A stretch of DNA of 64,000 nt, from positions 186,001-250,000 of the forward strand of contig CAVSCD010000015.1 in the NCBI GenBank assembly GCA_963726335.1. The letters are read 5' to 3'. This document shows positions 56,756 to 64,000 of the stretch, piece after piece. The stretch's first letter is position 1. Every line of letters begins with the position of its first letter. Below the pieces are notes generated by a model. The model made no database searches, was not told the origin of the DNA, and saw only the letters and a program-made list of their open reading frames with translations. The stretch is from CAVSCD01 sp963726335. GTDB lineage: Bacteria; Acidobacteriota; Aminicenantia; Aminicenantales; UBA8522. The position numbers and the translations under genes were made by a program.

Positions 56756-58405
56756 TCACTGGGGAAGTTGGATCCGGAAATCTTCGTAGGACGAAATGTA
56801 GATGATCGGGTTCTCCCGGACGAACTCGTCGGTAAAAAACGAGCTGGCCGAAACGCCGTCCATGTCCCGCCCGACCGGCAGCCCAAGGTAGTAAAGCAGC
56901 GTGGGCGCGATGTCGACGAGGCGGACACCACCCGTCTTCTGTCCGCGGCGGACGGCTTGCCCGTAGAAAAAGATCATGCCTTCGGGCGCCATCTCATGAT
57001 AAGCCGACACCCGCGGGTCGCCGAGGAGCCTCTCGACGAACCTCTTCCAGACCGGCAGGGGAGCGATGCCGTGGGGCGAGAAGACGACCAGTAGCTCCTC
57101 CTCCTTCAGCGCGGTCAAGTACTTGCCGATGAGCGCGTCGTAGAATTCGTAATATTTCTCGATCACCGGTCCGTAGAGGTTGATGTCGCCCTGGTCGATC
57201 GTCCCGAACTGTTGGGGAAAGCTGAATTTATAGAAGTACGTCTCCACCAGGTTGAGGCCGTCGAGCAGAAAATACAGGACCTCCGGCTGGGCCTCGCTTT
57301 TCTCCCGGGCGACGGTCTCCTCCCGGGCACAGTCCTTGAAGAAGGCGCTCTTGGCCAGCCCGAAATGCTCGTCCCGGAGAAGGGCGGGGTCGTCGAAGGT
57401 GTCGTCGAGGAGCTTCGCGCAGGCGGATCCCGGGCCCGGGGCGGCGGGTTCGCCGCCGCTGTCCTTTTTTAGGAAGCTGATCCGGTTCCCGGCCAGGATA
57501 TCCCAGACATCCGTGACCGCCTGGGCCGATTCATTCGGCAGGATCTCGAGCAGGCCGAGGCGCGTCAGCTGCCGGAACAAGATGAAGCGGGGCGCGATCT
57601 CCACGGTCTCGCGCATCTTCATGAACCGGAACCGGACGTCCGAGAAACGTTGGTGCTTGGCCGGCAGCTTCCCGGTTTCAAAGGACGCTTCCAGGGCCGA
57701 GCGCTCGCTGGGCGAAAACCCGGTCAACACGGCCGAGCCTCCGTTCTCCTGGAGCCAAGCGAAATTGGGGAGCCTGCCTTTGGCGATCAGCGAGGTCAGA
57801 ATATCGCCCGTCACTCCCTCGAGGGCGATGACGGTCGCCTTCTTGTCCGCTGTCCTGCCCTGGAGAGGCTGCTTGCCGGCCGCGGTCCGCGCCCGCGGAT
57901 AACGCCATCTTTGGGCGAAACCCAGGGCCAGCCCGATGAGCATCACCGCCAGGAAGGCCCGGTAGACCAGGCGCCGGCGGGGGTAGCGCCTGATGCTGAA
58001 GTAGACCGCCAGCCCGGCCAACCCGAGAAGCAAGAGCTCGATCATCTGGGCCCGGATGGAGGCGCCCACCGTCGCGTCGAAAAATGAAAAATAATGACGA
58101 TAATTCACCTGGAGCAGGACGACGAAGGCCAGCGTCAGCAGGGAAAAGCTGAGGAGAAGAAAGGACGGATAGAACCACTGGAGGCGGGCCGTCCGGCTGG
58201 CGAAGAATTGGACGAGCAGGAAAACGAGGACCGACAGCAGGCAAACCGCGAGGCCGTAGGTCAGGGCGAGCCGGACCGTCAAGCCGGCGAGGAAACCCGG
58301 CGTGACTTCGAGGTTGACGTTCAGGTCGGCGATCAGGAGCGCCAGGAGGGCGGAAGAAAAGAGGCCCGCCAGGAACGAGTTGAGCAGGATCTTGAAGAGC
58401 TTCAT
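56756..58405 (-). CDS. AlkP-superfamily (type I phosphodiesterase-like) membrane protein, degenerate active site
   Basis: The 549-residue protein has about five N-terminal membrane helices (LLNSFLAGLFSSALLALLI, ALTYGLAVCLLSVLVFLLV, and others), then a domain resembling type I phosphodiesterase/nucleotide pyrophosphatase. The usual first metal motif LDG reads LEG (VIALEGVTGD), and the later SDHG reads SPHG (VVFSPHGIAP). With these changes it may bind a ligand or use altered chemistry. DIAPTLLYYLGLPVGRDMDG is conserved. MKLFKILL at 58405 is taken as the start; a GTG/ATG further upstream lacks support. Confidence 0.75.
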   Translation of the reverse strand: MKLFKILLNSFLAGLFSSALLALLIADLNVNLEVTPGFLAGLTVRLALTYGLAVCLLSVLVFLLVQFFASRTARLQWFYPSFLLLSFSLLTLAFVVLLQVNYRHYFSFFDATVGASIRAQMIELLLLGLAGLAVYFSIRRYPRRRLVYRAFLAVMLIGLALGFAQRWRYPRARTAAGKQPLQGRTADKKATVIALEGVTGDILTSLIAKGRLPNFAWLQENGGSAVLTGFSPSERSALEASFETGKLPAKHQRFSDVRFRFMKMRETVEIAPRFILFRQLTRLGLLEILPNESAQAVTDVWDILAGNRISFLKKDSGGEPAAPGPGSACAKLLDDTFDDPALLRDEHFGLAKSAFFKDCAREETVAREKSEAQPEVLYFLLDGLNLVETYFYKFSFPQQFGTIDQGDINLYGPVIEKYYEFYDALIGKYLTALKEEELLVVFSPHGIAPLPVWKRFVERLLGDPRVSAYHEMAPEGMIFFYGQAVRRGQKTGGVRLVDIAPTLLYYLGLPVGRDMDGVSASSFFTDEFVRENPIIYISSYEDFRIQLPQ

Positions 58406-58413
58406 CCGGCCTA

Positions 58414-58442
58414 GAATTAACACACAACCCAAATGCGGTCAA
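58414..58442 (-). promoter_or_regulatory. Sigma70-type promoter for AlkP-like gene
   Basis: On the minus strand TTGACC (58442-58437) and TAATTC (58419-58414) are 17 bp apart. The -10 box ends 8 nt before ATG 58405, so little or no leader is expected. Confidence 0.5.
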
Positions 58443-58463
58443 TCGGAGCGAGCCTGCGGTCCG

Positions 58464-58660
58464 CATCACTTTTCGCGTGCTGACGTTGTTCCTCAAAGGG
58501 GTCCTGTCATGGCGCATCCCTGTGCGTCCTCGCGCCTCACCCGTCAACGATATGTTCGCGCCCTCCAAGGGGAGAGGGGTCCCCGTCGCTCCGGGCGCGC
58601 AGGGATTGGCGCCATGCCACCCCCCATGCCTCCTCAGGATTGCACGAAACGAAATGTTCC
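58464..58660 (+). repeat. Dispersed structured repeat, copy R7
   Basis: The core matches R1 closely: TTCCTCAAAGGGGTCCTGTC, CTCGCGCCTCACCCGTCAAC, GAGAGGGGTCCCCGTCGCT and GGCGCCATGCCACCCCCC. The terminal inverted repeat is decayed (only GCACG/CGTGC and flanking A/T runs remain). It lies between the divergent AlkP-like gene and recD2. Confidence 0.65.
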
Positions 58661-58729
58661 CGAACCTGCGCCACCCACCGTGTGCCTTCGCGCGCTTGAG
58701 TTGATATAAGGAAAAGGGGGCGCTTCGGA

Positions 58730-58757
58730 TTGACCAAAAGGGAGCAGAGGCTATAAG
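58730..58757 (+). promoter_or_regulatory. Sigma70-type promoter for recD2
   Basis: TTGACC (58730-58735) and TATAAG (58752-58757) are 16 bp apart. The -10 box ends 11 nt before ATG 58769. Confidence 0.55.
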
Positions 58758-58768
58758 ATGGGCCGGAA

Positions 58769-60940
58769 ATGGACAGTTTCGAAGGGACGGTCGATCAGGT
58801 CGTCTATTATAACCCGGAGAACGGCTACACGGTTTGCCGCTTGGCCCTTGAAGACGGCCGGACGGTGACCGCCATCGGCACGTTCCCGCCGCTCGCCGCG
58901 GGAGAAGTGATGCGCGTCAGCGGCCGCTACGAGGAGAATCCCCGGTTCGGCCGGCAGTTCCGCGTCGAAACCTACACGCCGGTCCTGCCGTCCTCCGTCA
59001 AGGGCATCGAGAAATTCCTGTCCTCCGGCCTGGTTAAGGGCATCGGGCCCGTGCTGGCCGCGCGCATCGTCAAGGCCTTCGGCGAGCGGACGATCGACAT
59101 CATCTCCGGCAGCCCCGACAAGATCCGCGCCGTCGACGGCGTCGGGGACGTCAAGCTCGCCGAGATCAAGAAATCCTGGGCGGAGAACCAGCACATCCGC
59201 GACCTGATCATCTTTCTCCAGGAACACGGCGTTTCGACCTCGATCGCGACCCGCGTCTATCGCCAGTACGGCGAGAGGTCGTTCGCCGTCCTCAAGCGCA
59301 ACCCCTACCAGCTCTGCCTCGATATCTGGGGGATCGGGTTCAAGACGGCCGACCAGATCGCGCTCAAGCTGGGGGTCGACCCGGCCTCGCCCGAGCGCGT
59401 CAAGGCGTTCCTCCTCTACCTTCTCGAGAAGGACTCCGAGCAGGGTCACGTCTTTTCCTACCAGGAAGACCTCGGTGCCAACTGCGTGAAGGAGCTGGGC
59501 GTCGGCGCCGAAAGCGCCGGGGACGCCGTGGCGGCGCTTGTCCGCGACCGCCGCGTGATCGTCGAGACCGCCGCCGGCCGCCAGGCCGTCTATCTGCCGC
59601 ACCTTTATGAGGCGCAGGAGGGAGTGGCGCGGGCGCTCCTCAGGCTCGGAGCGGAACCGACGGCGCCGCCGCCGGCCGAAATCGGGAAGACGATCGCCGC
59701 CGTGGAGAAAGACCTCGGCCTCGAGTTCTCCCCTCGCCAGAAGGAGGCCGTCCGCGAGTGCTTCGAGAGGAACATCCTGGTCATCACGGGCGGCCCGGGC
59801 ACCGGCAAGACGACGATCATCCGCGCCGTGGCCGCCGTTTTCGACAGCTGGGGCCAGAAAGTCCTGCTGGCCGCGCCGACGGGCCGGGCCGCCAAGCGGC
59901 TGGCCGAGGCGACCCGCAAAGAGGCGAAGACGCTCCACCGGACGCTCGAGTTCAACCCCAAGCAGGGCACGTTCAAGAGGGATGAGAAACACCCGCTCAA
60001 GGCCGACGCCCTCGTCGTCGACGAATTTTCCATGGTCGATCTCCCGCTGATGCATTCGCTCGTCAAGGCGCTGCCCACCGGAATGAGGCTGGTCCTTGTC
60101 GGCGACAAGGACCAGCTCCCGCCCGTGGGTCCGGGGAACCTCCTCCACGACATCATCGAGTCGAGCCGCATCGGCGTCGTTCGCCTGGACGAGATTTTCC
60201 GGCAGGAAAGCGACAGCCTGATCGTCCAGAACGCCCACCGCATCAACCAGGGGCTGGGCCTCATCTACCCGCCCCGCGAGGAAAAAGAAGCGGATTTTTA
60301 TTTTCTCCACCACGAGGACGAGGAGAAGGCCTTCAAGACGATCATGAGCCTGTGCTGCTTCAACATCCCCCAGAAGCTCGGCGTGCCGCCGCTTTCGCCC
60401 CAGATCCAGGTGATCAGCCCCATGTACCGCGGGAAATGCGGCGTCGACAGCCTCAACACCGAGCTCCAGGCCCGGCTCAACCCGGGCCAGCAGGGGATCA
60501 GGGTCGGCAACCGCGAGTTCCGCGAGCGCGACAAGGTGATGCAGGTCCGGAACGACTACGACAAGGATATCTTCAACGGCGACATCGGCCGGATCGTCGG
60601 CGTCGACAGGCAGGGGTTCCGTCTGCTCGTCGATTTCGACGGCCGGGAGATCCCGTTCGAAAAAGACGACCTGAACGATATCACCCACGCTTACGCCATC
60701 TCGGTCCACAAGTCCCAGGGCAGCGAATATCAGGCCGTGGTCATGCCGCTTCTTATCGGGCACTACATCATGCTCCAGCGGAACCTCTTTTATACGGCGC
60801 TGACCCGCGCGAAAAAGCTGAGCGTGGTCGTCGGCTCCTACAAGGCGCTCTACATTGCCATCAAGAACGACAAGCCCGTCAAGCGAAACGGGCTGCTGAG
60901 GGAAAGGCTGGCCGCCGGCGAGCTGCCTTTCTTGACCTAA
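58769..60940 (+). CDS. recD2: ATP-dependent RecD2-type DNA helicase
   Basis: The 723-residue protein has an N-terminal OB-like domain, helix-hairpin-helix repeats (FLSSGLVKGIGPVLAARIV, DGVGDVKLAEIKKS) and a superfamily 1 helicase core. The core carries Walker A GGPGTGKT, then AAPTGRAAKRLAEA, VVDEFSMVDLPLM, VGDKDQLPPVGPGNLL and SVHKSQGSEY. This is RecD2, the RecD relative found without RecB and RecC, which unwinds DNA 5'-3'. The start lacks a ribosome site and the promoter lies 11 nt away. Confidence 0.95.
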   Translation: MDSFEGTVDQVVYYNPENGYTVCRLALEDGRTVTAIGTFPPLAAGEVMRVSGRYEENPRFGRQFRVETYTPVLPSSVKGIEKFLSSGLVKGIGPVLAARIVKAFGERTIDIISGSPDKIRAVDGVGDVKLAEIKKSWAENQHIRDLIIFLQEHGVSTSIATRVYRQYGERSFAVLKRNPYQLCLDIWGIGFKTADQIALKLGVDPASPERVKAFLLYLLEKDSEQGHVFSYQEDLGANCVKELGVGAESAGDAVAALVRDRRVIVETAAGRQAVYLPHLYEAQEGVARALLRLGAEPTAPPPAEIGKTIAAVEKDLGLEFSPRQKEAVRECFERNILVITGGPGTGKTTIIRAVAAVFDSWGQKVLLAAPTGRAAKRLAEATRKEAKTLHRTLEFNPKQGTFKRDEKHPLKADALVVDEFSMVDLPLMHSLVKALPTGMRLVLVGDKDQLPPVGPGNLLHDIIESSRIGVVRLDEIFRQESDSLIVQNAHRINQGLGLIYPPREEKEADFYFLHHEDEEKAFKTIMSLCCFNIPQKLGVPPLSPQIQVISPMYRGKCGVDSLNTELQARLNPGQQGIRVGNREFRERDKVMQVRNDYDKDIFNGDIGRIVGVDRQGFRLLVDFDGREIPFEKDDLNDITHAYAISVHKSQGSEYQAVVMPLLIGHYIMLQRNLFYTALTRAKKLSVVVGSYKALYIAIKNDKPVKRNGLLRERLAAGELPFLT

Positions 60941-60990
60941 GGATTCCCGCGTCCGCCGGCGACGGCTCAGTTTCTCCGGGTGTCCCAAGG

Positions 60991-61020
60991 TTGACGCGGC
61001 CGGATTCTTTCTCATATGAT
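60991..61020 (+). promoter_or_regulatory. Sigma70-type promoter for SH3-M48 operon
   Basis: TTGACG (60991-60996) and TATGAT (61015-61020) are 18 bp apart, followed by a GGAGG ribosome site before ATG 61041. Confidence 0.55.
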
Positions 61021-61040
61021 GGCCCTCGGCGGAGGTTAAG

Positions 61041-61529
61041 ATGAAACGAAGAATACCCTTGATAACGGCTCTCGGCCTGCTGGCGCTCTTCGTGACGCTC
61101 GTGCTGGCCGAGACCCTGGTCGTCAAAGTCCAGAGCACGAACCTCAGGAAGACGCCGAAATTCTACGGCCCCGTCGTCCAGGCCCTCAAGTCCGGCGACA
61201 AGGTTGAGAAGGTGACGAGCCAGCCGGACGGCTGGATCCAAGTCAAAACCGCGGGCGGCGCGGTGGGCTGGATCCACTCGAGCGCCGTCACCGTCCAGAA
61301 ATTCAGCCTGACGGCCATGGACTCGGGCCTGAAAACCCAGGCCTCGGCGAGCGAAGTGGCGCTGGCCGGCAAAGGCTTCAATAAGCAGGTCGAAGAGAGC
61401 TTCCGCGCCAAGAACAAGGAAGCGAACTTCGCCGAGGTCGACAGGATGCAGCAGCTCACGGTGACCTCGGCCGCCCTCGAGCAGTTCATGAAACAGGGGC
61501 AGCTCGGCGATTGGCGAGGTCGGAAATGA
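61041..61529 (+). CDS. Secreted bacterial SH3 domain protein
   Basis: The 162-residue protein has a signal peptide (PLITALGLLALFVTLVLAETL) and one SH3_3-type domain (NLRKTPKFYGPVVQALKSGD, DGWIQVKTAGGAVGWIHSS). A charged helical tail follows. Such domains often bind cell-wall peptides. The stop overlaps the start of the M48 peptidase gene by 4 bp (ATGA), so the two are coupled and may act together in the periplasm. GGAGG lies 5 nt before ATG 61041. Confidence 0.85.
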   Translation: MKRRIPLITALGLLALFVTLVLAETLVVKVQSTNLRKTPKFYGPVVQALKSGDKVEKVTSQPDGWIQVKTAGGAVGWIHSSAVTVQKFSLTAMDSGLKTQASASEVALAGKGFNKQVEESFRAKNKEANFAEVDRMQQLTVTSAALEQFMKQGQLGDWRGRK

Positions 61530-62440
61530 GCGCCGCGGGCCGGTTGGCTCGGCTGGCGGCCGGGTTGGCGGCGGTTTGGCTCCTGGCGTCCTGCTCGGTT
61601 GTGGAACAGGGGACCGGCGTTCTCGCCGATGTCGGCAAGATCTCGGAGAGCGACAGGCAGGCCATCGTCAAAACGAGCGCGGCCGCCCGCAGCACGTTCG
61701 GCGAGATCACGGACGAGGAGGAATACTACATCGGCCGGGGCGTCGCGGCCCTGGTCCTCGCGCAATACTCCGTCTACCGTAATGACGCCCTGACGCGCTA
61801 CATCAACGAGCTCGGCCAGTCGGCGGCAGTCTATTCGGACAGGCCGGAGACCTACGCCGGATATCATTTCGCAGTCCTCGACTCGGACGAGATCAACGCC
61901 CTGGCGGCGCCCGGCGGGTTCATCTTCGTCACCCGCGGCCTCGTGCGGCGCTGCGCGAACGAGGAGATGCTGGCCGCGGTCCTGGCCCACGAAGTGGGAC
62001 ACGTCAGCGCCAAGCACGGGCTCCAATCCATCCAGAAATCCCGGCTTATGGAGGCCTTCAAGGTCATCGGGCAGACGGCGGCCGACCGCTACGGGCCCGA
62101 AGAGCTGAGCCGGCTGACGACCATCTTCGAGGGGGCCCTCGGAGACGTCGTCGACACGCTGATCATCCGCGGCTACGACCGGAAATTCGAATACCAGGCC
62201 GATGAGCTGGCCGTGAAATATCTGGCGGCCGCCGGGTTCGCTCCCCGGGGCTTGCCGGACTTCCTCGAGATATTGGCCGGGGCCGGAGCGTCGGAACAGG
62301 GCAAAGGCTGGTTCAAAACCCACCCGTCGGCCGGTCAGAGGCTCGAACGGGTCAAGCCGGCGGCCGACTCGACGGGCGCCGCCGTCAAGGTCCCGGCCGC
62401 GCGGACACAGCGATTCCAGAAAATCGTCAAAGGCGTCTAG
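61526..62440 (+). CDS. M48-family metalloprotease lipoprotein
   Basis: A short signal ends in the lipobox LLASC, predicting a lipoprotein of about 304 residues. The zinc motif HEVGHVSAKHG and the third ligand in the EYQADELAVKYL region identify peptidase family M48, related to BepA/LoiP of the periplasm. Such proteases degrade misfolded outer-membrane proteins. The start at ATG 61526 overlaps the SH3 gene stop; an earlier in-frame ATG (61511) is less likely. Confidence 0.88.
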   Translation: MSAAGRLARLAAGLAAVWLLASCSVVEQGTGVLADVGKISESDRQAIVKTSAAARSTFGEITDEEEYYIGRGVAALVLAQYSVYRNDALTRYINELGQSAAVYSDRPETYAGYHFAVLDSDEINALAAPGGFIFVTRGLVRRCANEEMLAAVLAHEVGHVSAKHGLQSIQKSRLMEAFKVIGQTAADRYGPEELSRLTTIFEGALGDVVDTLIIRGYDRKFEYQADELAVKYLAAAGFAPRGLPDFLEILAGAGASEQGKGWFKTHPSAGQRLERVKPAADSTGAAVKVPAARTQRFQKIVKGV

Positions 62441-62451
62441 ATCATTCGAGG

Positions 62452-64000
62452 ATGAGCCGATCGTCGAGTTCCAAACTGGGCGGGCGGCTCCGCCGCGGCC
62501 TGGTCATCGGCCTTCTGGCCGCGGCCTTGGGGTATGCGGTCTACGAATCCAAACTGGCCCGGCCGTGGGAATGGAAATCCTGGGACCTCAGGCTCAGCCT
62601 TCTCGCTCAGCCGTCCCGCGCCAGCCGGGACATCGTGATCCTGCTCGTCGACCAGCAGAGCCTCGACGCCTACGAGTCGCAGCAGGGCCTGTCCTGGCCA
62701 TGGCCGAGGCAGCTCTATTCGGCAGTCCTGGATTATCTTCGCGCGGGCGGCGCCCGGGCCGTCTTTTTCGACCTCCTGTTCACCGAGAGCTCGCGCTCGG
62801 GAGTCGAGGACGATGAGGATTTCGCGCGGGCCATGGAGCGGTCGGGGAACGTCTTTCTGCCGCTATCGCTGAGCCAGTCGGAGGATTCTCTGGCCGAGGT
62901 CCCGGGCGTCCGGCTCGAGCGCTTTTCGATCCCCGCGCCGGGCGGACTGAAGGCGCTGTTCCCCGTGGCGAGGTCGGCGACGCTTCCCGTCGACGTTTTG
63001 CTCCACGCGGCCAGCGGGGCGGGCAATGTCCTCTTCCCGGCCGACGGCGACGGCATTTTCCGCCGCCTGCCCATGGCTGTTTTTTATCAGGGGAGCCTCA
63101 TCCCGTCGGCGCCGCTCGTGCTGGCCGCCCCCTCGAAGAGCGGTAACGTTCTCGACGGCATACCCCTCGACGGCGAAGGCCGGGCCATCATCCGGTATCA
63201 CGGCGGCGCCGGCACCTACACGTCCTATTCCGTCGCGGCCGTCATCAATTCGTGGGCGCAGCTGGAGGAGGGGCAAGCGCCCCAGGTCCCGCCGGCCGAG
63301 TTCGCCGGGAAGACCGTCCTTGTCGGCGGCAGCGCACCCGGCATTCTCGACCTCCGGCCCACGCCGCTCGACGCCGTCTATCCGGGCGTCGAGATCCAGG
63401 CCACGGTCCTCGACAACATCCTGGCCAAGGACTTTATCCGCGCCCAGCCGCGCGCGTCCGTGATCGGGTTTCTGCTTGTTTTCTCGCTGCTGACGGCCGC
63501 CGGCGCGTCCGCTCTGAGAAAGGTCGGGCACCAGGGCCTGTTCTTCTTCGTGTCTGCCGGCCTGCCCGTCGCCGCCGCCGGAATCGGGTTTCAGGCCGGG
63601 CGCTGGGTCGAGCTTGTCGTTCCCGAGATCGCCGTCGTCTCGGCCTTTGTGGCCGCGGCCCTATTGAACTACGGCGTCGAGGGGAAGCAGCGGCGGTTCA
63701 TCAAGGGCGTCTTCCGCCACTACCTGAGTCCTGACGTGATCGAGCGGATCATCGAGAACCCCAAGCTTCTGAGCCTGGGCGGCGAGAAGCGCGAGATCAC
63801 TTCGTTTTTCTCCGACCTGGCCGGGTTCACGTCGATCTCGGAGCGCCTCTCGCCCGAAGATCTGGTTGCGCTCCTCAACGCCTTCCTTTCCGAGATGACC
63901 GACATCATCCTGGCAAACGGCGGCACGCTCGACAAGTACGAAGGCGACGCCATCATCGCCTTCTGGAATGCGCCGCTCGACCAGACAGACCACGCTCTCC
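62452..64000 (+). CDS. CHASE2-domain adenylate/guanylate cyclase, 5' part
   Basis: The open frame runs off the window end after 516 codons. An N-terminal membrane helix (GLVIGLLAAALGYAVYESKL) is followed by a CHASE2 extracellular domain (ARPWEWKSWDLRLSLLAQPS, VILLVDQQSLDAYESQQG, GKTVLVGGSAPGILDLRPTP). About three more helices come next. The class III cyclase domain begins with KREITSFFSDLAGFTSISERL and shows TLDKYEGDAIIAFWNAP, which holds metal-binding residues. It probably makes cAMP or cGMP in response to an outside signal. Confidence 0.88.
   Translation, partial: MSRSSSSKLGGRLRRGLVIGLLAAALGYAVYESKLARPWEWKSWDLRLSLLAQPSRASRDIVILLVDQQSLDAYESQQGLSWPWPRQLYSAVLDYLRAGGARAVFFDLLFTESSRSGVEDDEDFARAMERSGNVFLPLSLSQSEDSLAEVPGVRLERFSIPAPGGLKALFPVARSATLPVDVLLHAASGAGNVLFPADGDGIFRRLPMAVFYQGSLIPSAPLVLAAPSKSGNVLDGIPLDGEGRAIIRYHGGAGTYTSYSVAAVINSWAQLEEGQAPQVPPAEFAGKTVLVGGSAPGILDLRPTPLDAVYPGVEIQATVLDNILAKDFIRAQPRASVIGFLLVFSLLTAAGASALRKVGHQGLFFFVSAGLPVAAAGIGFQAGRWVELVVPEIAVVSAFVAAALLNYGVEGKQRRFIKGVFRHYLSPDVIERIIENPKLLSLGGEKREITSFFSDLAGFTSISERLSPEDLVALLNAFLSEMTDIILANGGTLDKYEGDAIIAFWNAPLDQTDHAL

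Overview
This 64 kb window is GC-rich bacterial chromosome, densely packed with core genes and broken by a few intergenic repeats. An ExbB-ExbD-TonB system, lipoproteins and TonB-type domains indicate a diderm. Glycan-degrading genes, FlgO/TolB-TPR proteins, a CHASE2 cyclase and the non-mevalonate pathway suggest a relative of Acidobacteriota/Aminicenantota. That placement is inference from gene content only.

Layout. 1-13 kb: the end of rlmN, then carbohydrate genes (GH38 alpha-mannosidase, Gfo/Idh oxidoreductase, ROK-type sugar kinase, PIG-L deacetylase, DUF4432 epimerase-like protein), a receiver-TonB fusion, a URO-D family protein and a radical SAM protein. 13-22 kb: a membrane TolB/TPR protein, tRNA-His and a minus-strand operon phoH-pgpH-ybeY-hlyC/corC-era. 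22-30 kb: a giant gene of about 2,200 codons with a C-terminal ATP-grasp-like domain, translationally coupled to a second ATP-grasp gene. 30-36 kb: sulfate activation (RHH-like protein, sat, cysC) run on into a nucleotide-sugar epimerase and two UDP-sugar dehydrogenases. 36-40 kb: hypCDE followed by a lipoprotein glycosidase. 40.6-47 kb: uppS-cdsA-dxr-rseP-ispG-larE. 47-56 kb: a 2-hydroxyacid dehydrogenase, tonB-exbB-exbD and ychF-tgt-yajC-secD-secF. 56-64 kb: lepB, an AlkP-like membrane protein, recD2, an SH3 protein, an M48 lipoprotein peptidase and the start of a CHASE2-cyclase.

Three patterns cut across the window. (1) About seven intergenic copies of one repeat family, about 200-270 nt each. 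Several are bounded by inverted repeats that match within a copy but differ between copies. (2) Several good sigma70-type promoters place the -10 box only 6-11 nt before a start codon with no Shine-Dalgarno sequence, which suggests leaderless mRNAs. (3) Twelve of about 51 protein genes carry one or two single-base frameshifts (14 in all), essential genes included. Consensus errors in the assembly are the likeliest cause, so these genes are annotated at full intended extent with the break marked.

The least familiar locus is the giant ATP-grasp gene and its coupled ATP-grasp partner. The repeat family and the receiver-TonB fusion with a Glu at the phospho-acceptor site also deserve attention.
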